Source: CAKVLS01 sp045534265
Lineage (GTDB): Bacteria; Bacillota; Clostridia; Christensenellales; UBA1242
Reading direction: 5' to 3'
Length of the DNA: 64,000 bases
NCBI GenBank assembly: GCA_045534265.1
Contig: JAZSJH010000007.1
Coordinates: 183,643 to 247,642, forward strand
Of the stretch, positions 44,301 to 54,100 are shown piece by piece. The notes beneath the pieces are model-generated. The model ran no database searches. It had not been told where the DNA came from and was given only the letters and a program-made list of their open reading frames with translations. Made by a program: the position numbers and the translations under genes. Position 1 is the first letter of the stretch. Each line of letters opens with the position of its first letter.

Positions 44301-46328
44301 ATAATCAAAAACGAGAAAAACGACTGGACAGCCGGTGCAACTATTACTGGTTGGGTATATAACCCTAATGGCGGTTCAGCTCCTACAGCAACAGCTACGT
44401 TTGGCAGCCCTTCTATTATGTATAAAGAAAAGGGTGCAGATAATACAACATACACAGCTGTTTTACCTGTTAATGCAGGGGCTTATGTTGCAAAATTTAC
44501 AGTTGCTGATACAGACAACTACAATGGTCTTGAAAAGACTGTTGACTTTGTAATATCTCAAGCAACACCAATGCTAAACGCTCCTGTATATGATATGACT
44601 TCTATTTATTATGAAAACAATATAAATGTAGAAACATTATATACACAAGCTCCAAGCGTTGCCGGAAATATTGAAGGAAATATAACCTTTGCAAAAGCTG
44701 TTCTTGAGACAACAAATGTAGATGCTAGCAAGGCATACGAACGAGTTGCATTTAATGTAACATTTACTCCAACAGACAGTCGCAACTATCAAGTAACAAC
44801 AGCAAGCGCATACATCAATCTATATAAAGTAGCCTTTATAGGAAACACTTATTATGGAAGTATCGAAAACGCTGCAGCGAAAGCTGTTTCTGGCGACAAT
44901 ATAATAGTTATTCCTGACAATAGTGGTAATGTAACTATTGCAAGCGATATGCTAATTAATAGTGGTGTTACACTTACTTTGCCACACCTTAGCACTGCTG
45001 GCGAAATTGAAGCAAATACAACTGGTGTTGCTACACTAAATGCTTGGAATGGTGCGGATTTATCAATATATGTTTCTGGTTTTACTTGTCTAAACCTTAC
45101 TACAAAAGTAGTTGTAAAACAAAATGTAGTAATAACAAACAACGGAACAATTGTTATTTCTGGAGAATTAAGTGGTGGTTCTGCTGCAGGAGTTAGACCA
45201 GAATTTGCAAACAATCCTGAGTATAAAGCAAATGGTATTGCAGGAAACACAGCAAGAAATTATGCAAAGATTGTTCTTCAAAGCGGTGCAAAAATTATCT
45301 CAAACGGAATAATTAATTGTACAGGATATATTGATGAAGAAAGTTCAAATAATGGCAGTGAAGTAGTAGCAAAAAATGGTAAAGTATATATGCCATTCCT
45401 TCTACACGACTTCCGTGGTGGAAACTATATGTATTCTGCTATCAGCTACTCAGAAGGCGGTTGGTTTAATAAGACAAAAATACCTATTGCTCCGTTCAAT
45501 CAATTTGAACTTCGCAATATTGTTCCAAGATTTACTATAGAATATAATGCAACTCTTATTGGCTACGCAAACCTTTTTGCTGGCAAAAAGAACAACTTTA
45601 CAGAAGGTGTTTTGGTAGGAAATTCTGCAAGCGCTCTTATCCAATTTACATCACAAAACAGCTATATGATAGCAAAATATAACATTGTAGATAGACCGGC
45701 AGCTGGCTCTGACAAATGGGCTGATGGTATTTGCGATATAGATTTTTATGGTGGTGCTACAACCAATGTTCTATCATTAAAAGTTAACTTTATAACAGAT
45801 ATTACGGTTACTACAAAAGATGTTTTCTTCCCACTATCTTGGAGACAAAACATCACCGTTCATAACGGAAACTTTACTCTAAACAATAAGTTCAAACTTA
45901 TGCCAGGAGCAAAATTTACCATTGATAGTGATGCTGTAGTTAATGCAAATATGCTAACTGTGTACGAAGAATTTGACGACTTAATTACTAAAGAAAATGG
46001 AAATATTATAGCTGCAACTCAATACGATTACAACAGAACCTTAGCTCCAGCAGAGTTTATTGTTAAAGGAACTCTTAATGTAACATCTCTTGGCGGAAAA
46101 GTAATTGCAGGGGCAGATGGGGCTGTGGTTAAAGTAACCAATACATCTTGCAAATCTTACGAAATAACTTCTGGTCAAGACGTTATGTTAGGGGATACAA
46201 AGATAGGTTGGAATGTTACTGCTGTATATATTACAGGTTCAAGCTCTGAACTTATAAATGGTGCAAATACAGTTATATTATCATCTGGTGGAACTTATAC
46301 CGCAAAAGACGGAACTTGGTCTAAATAA
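41337..46328 (+). CDS. Large lipoprotein with MBG-like repeats and a beta-helix region
   Basis: 1,663 residues. The signal peptide ends in IFSGC with Cys23 as the lipidation site. Residues ~25-155 include an InlB-like repeat (SLDGYDFVSWDSEIPQEI). From ~155 to ~1120 there are about nine repeats of the MBG/YDG style, recognisable by TYDGxxx, GTY and INKA/VxKA ends (for example NEYTYDGNNHGIVYSV). A module starting YYGSIENAAAKAVSGDNIIV resembles the beta-helix caps of the giant protein at 5622-21218. AAAGGAGG precedes the ATG. It is the last gene of the ABC operon, with a terminator 18 nt after it. Its likely role is structural or adhesive at the surface. Confidence 0.8.
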   Translation: MKKFLSFCLVSFCFAFSMIFSGCEINTYTLEQNTFETTIAYGSDIDFSSLTITKNAGKDSENIITVTPDMVVSYGDTNSVGQKQAVIEFEGQTLTLDYWVKYKVDFWVEDSLYNSQYVLSKDDLIIPENPSLDGYDFVSWDSEIPQEIDDNQTFNALFTVEGSGVPKLSTIKAVFGDTLQDHLLPQNSKGSWQYVMPQETSVGSVGTNTFEVVFNPTEEGLLPITDVVTISVSKKTLEFLDMQTSFDYDGTEKTPQYSLGVADVEVEYIPYYQDAAIDSGEYEFELEIVDDNYKGSYYGSFTINKISADIIIDSKEIDITDETPTDYDYIVKNKNGDEISQTMHELMDIEIVAPQYNHAGTYPISAIVNNPNFNVNIQNGYLTVQKVEHDLTNSSPVFTDGYYVTYGSKLSSLSFEESDVRGVWSFEDDSLQVLTPGQITVNVIFTPHETADFLPSKKQILLNVNKKVLSILVDQNEYTYDGNNHGIVYSVQGVEDIDEQSVEIDGNLDKTTAGSYATTLIVSPYDLRYVGSTNTTLIINKAKLADFSTEHSIEWSPSLLLSDVMLPQRYTWEKPLLHITDLGKQNFVATYTPEDTINYEIETSTFVVDVTKATASITLPQNYTFEYSKQGYTLSGITASHEESSFEYAYFIDDTNVDKIDNTGTYEVCVTLLESAHYKVATATTTVVVTKAINRDVLTNNISAVYGDQLSKYTLQPSDFGVWQWQNADALVGNTGTQTHKAVFTATDTANYENREVDVTFIVEKKTIQIPTIEAKTYSGETLVADIEDSGEYTVTQNNGGQEMGSYDVVLTLKDSSNYRWAGNNALTSVTVKFDILKNANNKWIEAPYIESFTYGAGFVRYIATPAYGIPTVTFIEKNSNNPILMQPTNVGDYFVKFVVEETENYNGLEATLEFSITHKIAVIPTLSDITYTGSPISADIADTEAYTVEQNDNHTVVGEYSVKLRLVDGNYKWSDGSLVFDREVKYNIIKNEKNDWTAGATITGWVYNPNGGSAPTATATFGSPSIMYKEKGADNTTYTAVLPVNAGAYVAKFTVADTDNYNGLEKTVDFVISQATPMLNAPVYDMTSIYYENNINVETLYTQAPSVAGNIEGNITFAKAVLETTNVDASKAYERVAFNVTFTPTDSRNYQVTTASAYINLYKVAFIGNTYYGSIENAAAKAVSGDNIIVIPDNSGNVTIASDMLINSGVTLTLPHLSTAGEIEANTTGVATLNAWNGADLSIYVSGFTCLNLTTKVVVKQNVVITNNGTIVISGELSGGSAAGVRPEFANNPEYKANGIAGNTARNYAKIVLQSGAKIISNGIINCTGYIDEESSNNGSEVVAKNGKVYMPFLLHDFRGGNYMYSAISYSEGGWFNKTKIPIAPFNQFELRNIVPRFTIEYNATLIGYANLFAGKKNNFTEGVLVGNSASALIQFTSQNSYMIAKYNIVDRPAAGSDKWADGICDIDFYGGATTNVLSLKVNFITDITVTTKDVFFPLSWRQNITVHNGNFTLNNKFKLMPGAKFTIDSDAVVNANMLTVYEEFDDLITKENGNIIAATQYDYNRTLAPAEFIVKGTLNVTSLGGKVIAGADGAVVKVTNTSCKSYEITSGQDVMLGDTKIGWNVTAVYITGSSSELINGANTVILSSGGTYTAKDGTWSK

Positions 46329-46345
46329 TGAAAACTTAGCAATAA

Positions 46346-46377
46346 AAAAACTTACCTAATTTTTAGGTAAGTTTTTT
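46346..46377. terminator. Bidirectional terminator
   Basis: Arms AAAAACTTACCTAA and TTAGGTAAGTTTTT around a 3-nt loop, between the lipoprotein gene and the convergent gene at 46386. Confidence 0.88.
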
Positions 46378-46385
46378 TGCTTTTA

Positions 46386-46955
46386 TTAAGCAGGTATAGT
46401 TTTTGTTCCAACAAATATCGCAAGACCAATAAATGCTGCAGTCATAACAATACCAAGAATACCTATTGCAAGGTCAATCTTGCGGCAGCGTTTTTGAATT
46501 TCTTTGTCGCTATTGTGTTCTTTGATTTCGCCAAATTCTTCTGTTTGTTCATTATCTTCTTTTATTTCAATTCCATTTTCTGAAATTTCTATATTTTGAC
46601 TTACAACATTTTCAAGGGCGTTGCCAACGCGTTCTTCTAGAGAAGACAGAATCATATTTCTAAAACCAAGTATGCTATTCATAATCTCAAACTCAACTGT
46701 TGCTATACCAAGTACAATATAGCCTAGTATTGCTACAATTGTAGCGACAGGATTGCTTTGGCATTTAGGTATAACAAACAATCCAAATGCAAGCACAAGA
46801 AGTGGTATTGCAACCATTTCAACTATCAAGAATATTTTTTTGCCCAAGCTCTTTTCTTTGTAATAAAAATTCTTTCTATCATACTTTCGTTTGTAGTTCA
46901 AAAGCCAATCAAAAACGTTAAATATCCCCTTTAGGATAGAAAAAAATATTTTCAT
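46386..46955 (-). CDS. Three-pass membrane protein of unknown function
   Basis: 189 residues. Hydrophobic segments lie at about 42-61, 70-90 and 165-186. A charged cytoplasmic-type loop (SLEERVGNALENVV, then a Glu/Asn-rich stretch EIKEDNEQTEEFGEIKEHN) separates the second and third. I do not recognise the family. It appears to be a single-gene unit that shares its terminator with the ABC/surface operon. The 240-bp gap to the next gene is AT-rich and shows no clear consensus promoter. Confidence 0.65.
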   Translation of the reverse strand: MKIFFSILKGIFNVFDWLLNYKRKYDRKNFYYKEKSLGKKIFLIVEMVAIPLLVLAFGLFVIPKCQSNPVATIVAILGYIVLGIATVEFEIMNSILGFRNMILSSLEERVGNALENVVSQNIEISENGIEIKEDNEQTEEFGEIKEHNSDKEIQKRCRKIDLAIGILGIVMTAAFIGLAIFVGTKTIPA

Positions 46956-47195
46956 AATAAACCCTCTTTTTTTATATCAACTATAGTAATTCAAAAACAT
47001 TATAACACTGCGGCTTTGATTTTGGCAAATAATATAGAGATATTGTAAAAAATAAAAAAGGAATTACTAATAAAACTAAATTTTTATAAAGGTTTCAAAA
47101 ATAATTTTTTGCAGGTATTTTTATTTAGTAGTCAAATATTTTTTTGTGTGTTAAAATGTAGATGTAAATATATTGGCATTAAAAGGAGAAATTTT

Positions 47196-49253
47196 ATGAA
47201 AGTAGATGCAAAATATGAAGCTCTATTTACACCTTGGAAAATAGGTAATGTAGAAATCAAAAACCGTATTGTTATGTGTCCTATGGGCGGAACATCTTTG
47301 TTTGGTTGGATGGGACCACAAGTATTTAATAAAGAAGCTGCAGCAATGTTTTTGGACATTGCAAAGAACGGCTGCGGACTTGTAATACCAGGTATCGCTC
47401 CACTTCGTAATATGCTTGGTGGAAAATGGCTTTACAAAGTAAATGGCGCATTCAAAGATTTGAAAGTTTGGATGGAAGAATTCCACAAAACAGGCGCAAA
47501 ACTTTTTGTACAATTGACTGCTGGTTTTGGTAGATCTTTTTCACTTCCTGACCATATGAAAGGTATTGCAAAAAACAAAGTTTTGTCAAAGATTATCAAA
47601 CCTATTTTTGACTTTGATAGACTTCTTATGGCTCCTAGTGCTCTTCCTGCTAGATGGTATCCATCACTTACAGTTAGAGAAATAACTGTAAAAGAAATTC
47701 AAGACTTAGTTAAAGGCTTTGCTCTTACAGCAAAAAAATTGAAAGAAGCTGGCGTTGACGGTGTAGAAGTTCATGCCGTTCACGAAGGTTACTTGATTGA
47801 CCAATTTACAACCAAGTATACAAACCAAAGAACAGACGAGTATGGCGGAAGTTTTGAGAATAGATATCGTTTTGCAACTGATATTGTAAAAGCAATTAAA
47901 GCAGAATGTGGTCAAGACTATCCAGTTTCTGTTAGATACTCTGCAGTAAGTAAAACAAAAGACTTCTGTGTAGGCGCTCTTCCTGGCGAAAAATACAAAG
48001 AAGTTGGTAGAGATATCAAGGAAAGTGAAAAGGCTGTTAAGTACTTGCAAGATGCGGGTTATGATATGCTAAACACAGACAATGGTACATATGACGCTTG
48101 GTACTGGGCACACCCACCTGTATATATGCCAAACAACTGCAACCTAGAAGACACAGCTCACGTTAGAAAGTTCTGTGATATTCCTGTAGTTTGCGCGGGC
48201 AAAATGGAACCGGAAGTAGCTGCCGCTGCAATCAAAGAGGGCAGAATTGATGCTATGGGTGTTGCTAGACAATTCCTTGTTGACCAACAATGGATTACAA
48301 AACTTACAGAAAATAGACTTGAAGATATTATGCCTTGTATTCACTGCCACAACGGTTGTTTCCCTATGGCTCACTACAAAGGTGTTGCAAGTGATACACC
48401 ACTTGGTGATTCTATACATATGGCAAGATGCGCGCTAAATCCAAAAACAATGGACGGCGGCAAATATGACTTCAAACCTGCTAAAAAATCTAAGAAAGTT
48501 GCCATCATTGGTGGTGGTATTGCAGGTATGGAAGCCGCTCGTGTTTGCATTATGCGTGGTCACAAACCAACTATTTATGAAAAAACTGACAAATTAGGTG
48601 GCGTATTTATCGCAGCAGCAGCTCCAAGCTTTAAGGATAGAGATAAAGACCTTATTGCTTGGTACAGAAGACAAATGGAAAAGCTAAATGTTGAAATTAA
48701 ATACAACACTGAAGTAAAAGATATATCTTCTCTAGATGCTGACGAAATAATCGTTGCAACTGGAACAACAACTAGAAAGTTAAGAATCCCAGGTGGAGAA
48801 AAAACTATTGACGCTATTGAATATTTGCTAGGCGAAAAAGAAGTTGGCAAAAACGTAGTAGTTATCGGTGGTGGACTTACTGGTTGCGAAGTAGCATATG
48901 ATATGCACCTTCAAGGCAAAAATCCAATCATTGTAGAAACAAGAAATGACCTAATGGCTGTTCCTGGTATCTGCCTTGCAAACTCAAGCTATCTAAGAGA
49001 TTATTTCGCTTGGAAGAAAGTTCCTGTATATCTAGAAAGTACAGTAGCAGAAATCAAAGACAAGTCTGTTGTTATCAAAACAAAAGACGGAGATAAAGAA
49101 GTAAAAGCTGATAGTGTAATCTTGGCTATCGGTTACAACCCAAATCCTATCGCTCAAAAAGGCAAAAATGTACACGTTGTTGGTGACGCAAATAAAGTTG
49201 GCAACCTTCGTACTGTTATTTGGGGTGTTTGGGACGTTTGTAAGAAGATTTAA
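47196..49253 (+). CDS. Flavin/[4Fe-4S] ene-reductase of the 2,4-dienoyl-CoA reductase (old yellow enzyme) family
   Basis: About 685 residues from ATG 47196, which has AAAGGAG upstream; the longer frame is rejected. An FMN-binding TIM barrel (1-370) carries GVDGVEVHAVHEGYL and TDEYGGSFENRYRF. The Fe-S cysteines Cys381, Cys384, Cys388 and Cys412 follow, with a longer last spacing than the E. coli enzyme. A two-nucleotide-binding reductase half comes next (VAIIGGGIAGMEAA; VVVIGGGLTGCEVA). YDMLNTDNGTYDAWYWAHPP reminds me of the BaiCD/BaiH bile-acid subgroup; this is from memory and tentative. The enzyme would move electrons from NAD(P)H to an activated C=C, or run in reverse. It is 11 nt ahead of an aconitase X pair. 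Confidence 0.85.
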   Translation: MKVDAKYEALFTPWKIGNVEIKNRIVMCPMGGTSLFGWMGPQVFNKEAAAMFLDIAKNGCGLVIPGIAPLRNMLGGKWLYKVNGAFKDLKVWMEEFHKTGAKLFVQLTAGFGRSFSLPDHMKGIAKNKVLSKIIKPIFDFDRLLMAPSALPARWYPSLTVREITVKEIQDLVKGFALTAKKLKEAGVDGVEVHAVHEGYLIDQFTTKYTNQRTDEYGGSFENRYRFATDIVKAIKAECGQDYPVSVRYSAVSKTKDFCVGALPGEKYKEVGRDIKESEKAVKYLQDAGYDMLNTDNGTYDAWYWAHPPVYMPNNCNLEDTAHVRKFCDIPVVCAGKMEPEVAAAAIKEGRIDAMGVARQFLVDQQWITKLTENRLEDIMPCIHCHNGCFPMAHYKGVASDTPLGDSIHMARCALNPKTMDGGKYDFKPAKKSKKVAIIGGGIAGMEAARVCIMRGHKPTIYEKTDKLGGVFIAAAAPSFKDRDKDLIAWYRRQMEKLNVEIKYNTEVKDISSLDADEIIVATGTTTRKLRIPGGEKTIDAIEYLLGEKEVGKNVVVIGGGLTGCEVAYDMHLQGKNPIIVETRNDLMAVPGICLANSSYLRDYFAWKKVPVYLESTVAEIKDKSVVIKTKDGDKEVKADSVILAIGYNPNPIAQKGKNVHVVGDANKVGNLRTVIWGVWDVCKKI

Positions 49254-49264
49254 GGGGTGAAACA

Positions 49265-50542
49265 ATGACACTTAATAAAGAACAAAAAGCCATATTAAAT
49301 GGCGATAAAGGTCAAACTATGGCCAAAGTTTTAGAGTCTGTTATAAGATACGGTGAGCTATTTGGAGCAAAAAAACTTGTTCCAGTAACTAGCAAATACA
49401 ATCACTTAGTTACATCTTTTGGACTTAAGGCTCTAGGTCCTGTATATGACCTTATGAACAAACTAATCGAAGATGGTGTTGTGTCTGGTCAAAAGTTTTC
49501 TTGTGACCCAAGACCACTTGACAAAAACGTTCCAAAGAACTTTTTGCAAAATTTAATCTTCAATAAATTTATGTATTCAAAACAAGATTTTTATGAAGGT
49601 CAATTAAACAAACTTGGTCTTATGGATAAAGATGCTTTTACTTGCACTTGCTATATGGACGAAGTAGGTAATAAGCCAAACAAAGGCGAAGTATTGAGCT
49701 GGGCAGAATCTTCTGCTGTTGTATATGCAAACTCAGTTCTTGGCGCTAGATGCAATAGAAACTCTGGCATTATGGATATTATGGGTTCAATTGTAGGTTA
49801 TGTTCCTTACTTTGGACTACTCACTGACGAAGGCAGAAAAGCAACTTGGATTATCGAAGTAAAAACAACAAAAAAACCAGAAGCTCAACTTCTAGGCTCT
49901 GCTATTGGTATGAAAGTAATGGAAGCTGTTCCTTATATCAAAGGCCTTGACAAATGGCTAGGAAAAGAGCTAAATGACGAAAACAGAACATACCTTAAAG
50001 ACTTTGGTGCGGCAACAGCATCAAATGGTGCAGTAGGTCTATACCATATTGAAAATTTAACTCCAGAAGCAAAAGAGCAAGGCAAAGAGCTTATCGCAAA
50101 AGATGCTCAAGTGTATGTAATAGATGATGCCGAACTTCAAAGAGTATATGATAGTTACCCAGTTATCTGGAAAAACAAAGACGCAAAACCAAAACTATGC
50201 TTTATGGGTTGCCCACATATGAGTTTAGAGCAACTTAAGTCTTGGACAACAAAACTAGAAAGTGCTCTAAAAGAAGCCGGCAACAAAAAAGTAGTTATTC
50301 CTACAGTGTTTACTGCAGCTCCTGCCGTTATCAAAGAGTTTGATAAGACAGAATATTCTGCAAAACTAAAAGAAATGGGCGTAACGGTATCATATATCTG
50401 TCCACTTATGTATATGAACAATCCACTTTGTGGCAAAATGCCAGTAATTACATCATCAAATAAGCTTAGAACATACACAACTGCAAGATATTATACAGAT
50501 GATGAAATACTAGTTCAAATCACAAAAGGAGGGAAAAGATAA
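49265..50542 (+). CDS. Aconitase X catalytic (large) subunit
   Basis: 425 residues, full length for the DUF521/AcnX catalytic domain. Recognisable parts are TLNKEQKAILNGDKG at the start, AESSAVVYANSVLGARCNRN, and CFMGCPHMSLEQLKSWTTKL near the end. Cysteines in CTCYMDE, GARCN and FMGCPH are candidates for the metal or Fe-S site. Known AcnX enzymes dehydrate cis-3-hydroxy-L-proline (bacteria) or mevalonate 5-phosphate (archaea); which applies here, if either, is open. AGGGGTG precedes the ATG. It overlaps the small subunit gene by one base (TAATG). Confidence 0.88.
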   Translation: MTLNKEQKAILNGDKGQTMAKVLESVIRYGELFGAKKLVPVTSKYNHLVTSFGLKALGPVYDLMNKLIEDGVVSGQKFSCDPRPLDKNVPKNFLQNLIFNKFMYSKQDFYEGQLNKLGLMDKDAFTCTCYMDEVGNKPNKGEVLSWAESSAVVYANSVLGARCNRNSGIMDIMGSIVGYVPYFGLLTDEGRKATWIIEVKTTKKPEAQLLGSAIGMKVMEAVPYIKGLDKWLGKELNDENRTYLKDFGAATASNGAVGLYHIENLTPEAKEQGKELIAKDAQVYVIDDAELQRVYDSYPVIWKNKDAKPKLCFMGCPHMSLEQLKSWTTKLESALKEAGNKKVVIPTVFTAAPAVIKEFDKTEYSAKLKEMGVTVSYICPLMYMNNPLCGKMPVITSSNKLRTYTTARYYTDDEILVQITKGGKR

Positions 50543-50991
50543 TGAAACAATTCAAAGGTAGAGTAATCGCCCCAGGAACTGTAACAGCCGAAGCTCTAGT
50601 TTCTCACGGCGGACTAAATACATTGGCTTCATTCCAAAAAGCCCTTCAATTTGGCGACAAAAAAGCAACTTGTGGTGACCAAAACAATCCAGATTTGTAC
50701 GGAAAACAAATGGCAGGAAAAGCCCTTTGTCTTCCACAAACAATAGGCTCTACTACTGGCGGACTTGTGCTTTATTGTGCTTGTTCTATGGGTAGACAAC
50801 CAGCTTGTATGTTATTTTCTAACCCTATCGACTCACTAGCTGGTGCGGGGGTTATCTTGGCGGACGTTTGGCTAGAGGGCGAAAACACAAAAATGCCAGT
50901 AATTGACAGCCTAGGACAAGAATTTTTGGACTATGTTAAAGATGGTATGACTATCACTATCAAAGATGGCGGAATCGTAGAAGTAGAATAA
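50542..50991 (+). CDS. Aconitase X swivel (small) subunit
   Basis: 149 residues of the DUF126 swivel domain: FKGRVIAPGTVTAEALVS, then LPQTIGSTTGGLVLYC in place of the usual GST-x-GS-x-VLY loop, and a beta-strand end (DGMTITIKDGGIVEVE). It forms the active-site lid of AcnX together with the large subunit. The separate genes match the two-subunit form of the family. It is the last gene of the operon, followed by a terminator. Confidence 0.88.
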   Translation: MKQFKGRVIAPGTVTAEALVSHGGLNTLASFQKALQFGDKKATCGDQNNPDLYGKQMAGKALCLPQTIGSTTGGLVLYCACSMGRQPACMLFSNPIDSLAGAGVILADVWLEGENTKMPVIDSLGQEFLDYVKDGMTITIKDGGIVEVE

Positions 50992-51077
50992 AGTTTTAAG
51001 AAATTAAAACCAAAGTGCAGTTTTTGATTTGATAAATATCAGCAAAAAATGCAGAAAGTTAATTAAAATTAAAAATA

Positions 51078-51107
51078 AAAAACAACCTAAATTTTTAGGT
51101 TGTTTTT
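51078..51107. terminator. Bidirectional terminator
   Basis: Arms AAAAACAACCTAAA and TTTAGGTTGTTTTT around a short loop, between the aconitase X genes and the convergent lipoprotein gene. Confidence 0.85.
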
Positions 51108-51114
51108 TGTTTTA

Positions 51115-54100
51115 TTATACCGCTTCGCTATCTATTGTAAGATAGACATGTTCCATTGTACCTAGTGGTAAGGTTGTTATGTAGTCTCTAGAATAAAGGT
51201 ATCCAGTTGTTATATATCCTTCTGGAATATTATCAAGTGAAGGTAAGTCAAAGCTATCTAGTTTTGTAAAATACTTGATATACGCTCCTGTTGAGTTTGG
51301 ATCAGCTACATATCCGTCAGCTAGCAAGCTTTCTACATAGCCTTCAAATCCAGCGACAATATCATCATTAACAGAGTCGTATGGTACACTTATTGATAGA
51401 CAATATTGAGTAGGAACTTTCTTTGCGTAAACAACAAGTGTATTGTTGTAGCCTGCATATTGCTCTAAAGTAGTTATATCGCCTTCTATATAATAAGAAT
51501 GAACGGGATTGCTGTAGTCCGAACTAAATGATAATGTATAATCATATCCATCTTCATAAACAACTTCGATTATAAATGAATTCCATTTGTTGTTTATTGT
51601 GTCAAAATATGCATTACTGCCGCTGTATGATACAGGATAAACATCATCATAAGTCATACCTTCAAGTACAAATTCTACATTCCAAGAGTGTTGTGATGCA
51701 CCATTTATATATAGGTACAAACTATTTCTTCCGGCAAGAGAAATTGTGTTTGATGTTACCTTATCAGAAAGTTCATAGTATGCAACTCCGTTATTAGCAA
51801 GACGCTCAACACCTGTAAGGTAAATGTCTCCAGTAACTTTGTATCCAGCTATACCGCCATTTGGTAGAGTATAAACGTCATTATTAATTGTATAGTAGCC
51901 AATACATTTGCTTCTTTCTATATTTTCAAATGTTGCATATATAAGTTGTTCGCCATCACCCTTGCCAGAATCTTCTACCGTAATTGATTGGTTAAAGATT
52001 GTTGCATAGATGTAGTATATTTTGTATTCAACAGCGATAGACAAAGTAATGTTTTCGCTAATACCCAAAACTGTATAATAATATTCTTCAGTTGCTGCAT
52101 TATAACCACGATTTACTGTCGCATCAGGGAAGGCATCTTTTATAGGAGTAAGTCTAGGTTCATATTCGTAATATAAGATATTAGAAACGCTTATTGCTTC
52201 GCCTGTTTGGTCGTAGTTTTCGTCATAGAACTTAAAACTAGATGAAAAATCCATTGATTTATCGATATAACATTCTACTCTAAAGTGTCCAGCTTTGTCA
52301 TAAGGGTCTACTTCTAGTTCGTATTGACCAGAAGTTGTATTTAGCTTATAGAAAGTCATTGCTCCATCTAGAGAAGAGGTGTCTTCGCTTCCGTCATAAT
52401 AATAGAATGAAGAATTGCCATCACTATCAAATTCAAAGGTTAGTTTGTATTTGCCAGCTTTGTTTGGTGGAGTGATTGCTCCTTGAGCTGGTTGAGTAAC
52501 AACAAACAATGATTCATCACTTACATTTGCCATATAGCCAGTTGGCAAAGTAAATACAAGTTTGTTTTCGTCATAGTAAACATCTTCGATATCGTCTAAT
52601 AAACCATTTCTATCTACAAAAGAAGCTGTGTATTTTGCACTTCTATAAAAGTTTAGTTTGTAAACGCAAGTTTGTTGTCCGTCTTCACTTGTTAGTTGCA
52701 TATAAACAATATTGTTGCCGTATTCTAAAGAAATATTTGTAGAAGAAAGTGGGTTTTCAAAATTGTTTGTTGTTGATAGTTTGTATGTAGAACTATAATT
52801 GTTATAGAAATAATCTTTTACATCAATTGTTTCTTTGCTGTTTGTTAGAGTGATTTTGTATTCTTTATCAGCAACTTTTTTGCTATCAAAGATAACTGCA
52901 CTAAGTGGTCCGTAGAAATTAATTCTTTCTGGATAGAACTTCATAATGTTATAAGTTATCCAAGCAGATTTTTGCATTTTTTCTTCAGTATCTTGAGCGT
53001 ATGATTCGTAGTTGTTACTTGCTTCCCAAAGTTCGTTTTTGTCAGTGATTGCGTCAAAACTTTCTGCAAGACTGATAGCAAAAGTTCCGTTTACTGTAGG
53101 AAGATGTTTTAGTGTAAATGAAGTCGTATCTCTATCATAGCCCAATTCTTTGTCATAATAAGCCATAAATTCATAGCTATAGTGATTGTATTGGTCATCT
53201 AAATGATGATTGTCTAGGTCGATAAGTGATACCGCTTTGCTAAAGTTCATTGTTAGATTGTTTGCTCCAACAAAACCTGTAAGACTTAGTTCTCTTATTT
53301 TTGCTGGCATATCAATATTAGATGCTTTTAGTGTTATATATTGAAGAGATAGGTGATAAGCTTCAGGAGCTTCAAAATATATTGCTCCAACTTCCATTTG
53401 ATAATCAATATCACCTTGAATAGCAATTTGTTTTGTAACTGTGTTAACTTCTATTACATCTATACTTTTGATACTAGTATAGCCAAGTGAAATGCCTACA
53501 CTAGAATATTCGCTTTCATCAGCTGTAGGGCAGTTAAGAGTTATTTTTTGCAATGTATATAGATTTGGAATAGTATCTCCGTTTGAGTTTGTTTTTCTAA
53601 ACATTCCAAGGTCAATATAGTTGTTTGTTTCTGCATTAATAGTTAGAGTTTTTACAAATTTGACAAGGTCAAGTGTTCCTTGTTCTGCATCTTGCTCAAC
53701 AGATCTTGTTGCTTGTGGAAGCATTGTGATTCCGTCAATTGAAATCTTTTCTTTTGCGTAATCGATTAAAGATTGAGTTGTTCCATTAAACACAACATCA
53801 CGAAGTACATCTTCAAAAACTTTTTCTACATCTTTTAGTGCAAAACATAGTGTTTGTGGTTGCATATTAAAATCTTCAAGTGTTACACAAACTCCGCCGC
53901 CATCTGGTGTGTAGCTAAATAGTGTTTGAGCTGAGCTTGTTGAAAATTCTATGTTGGTAAATTCTTGCATACCAGAGTTTAGCCATGATCCATCTTGGTC
54001 TACCAAAACAAATAATGGAGAAGATGTATATTCTGCAAGTTCTGCCGGAAGTTTAACATAAGTTTCTGCGCCGCCGTCAGTGCTATCTACAAAAGAGTTT

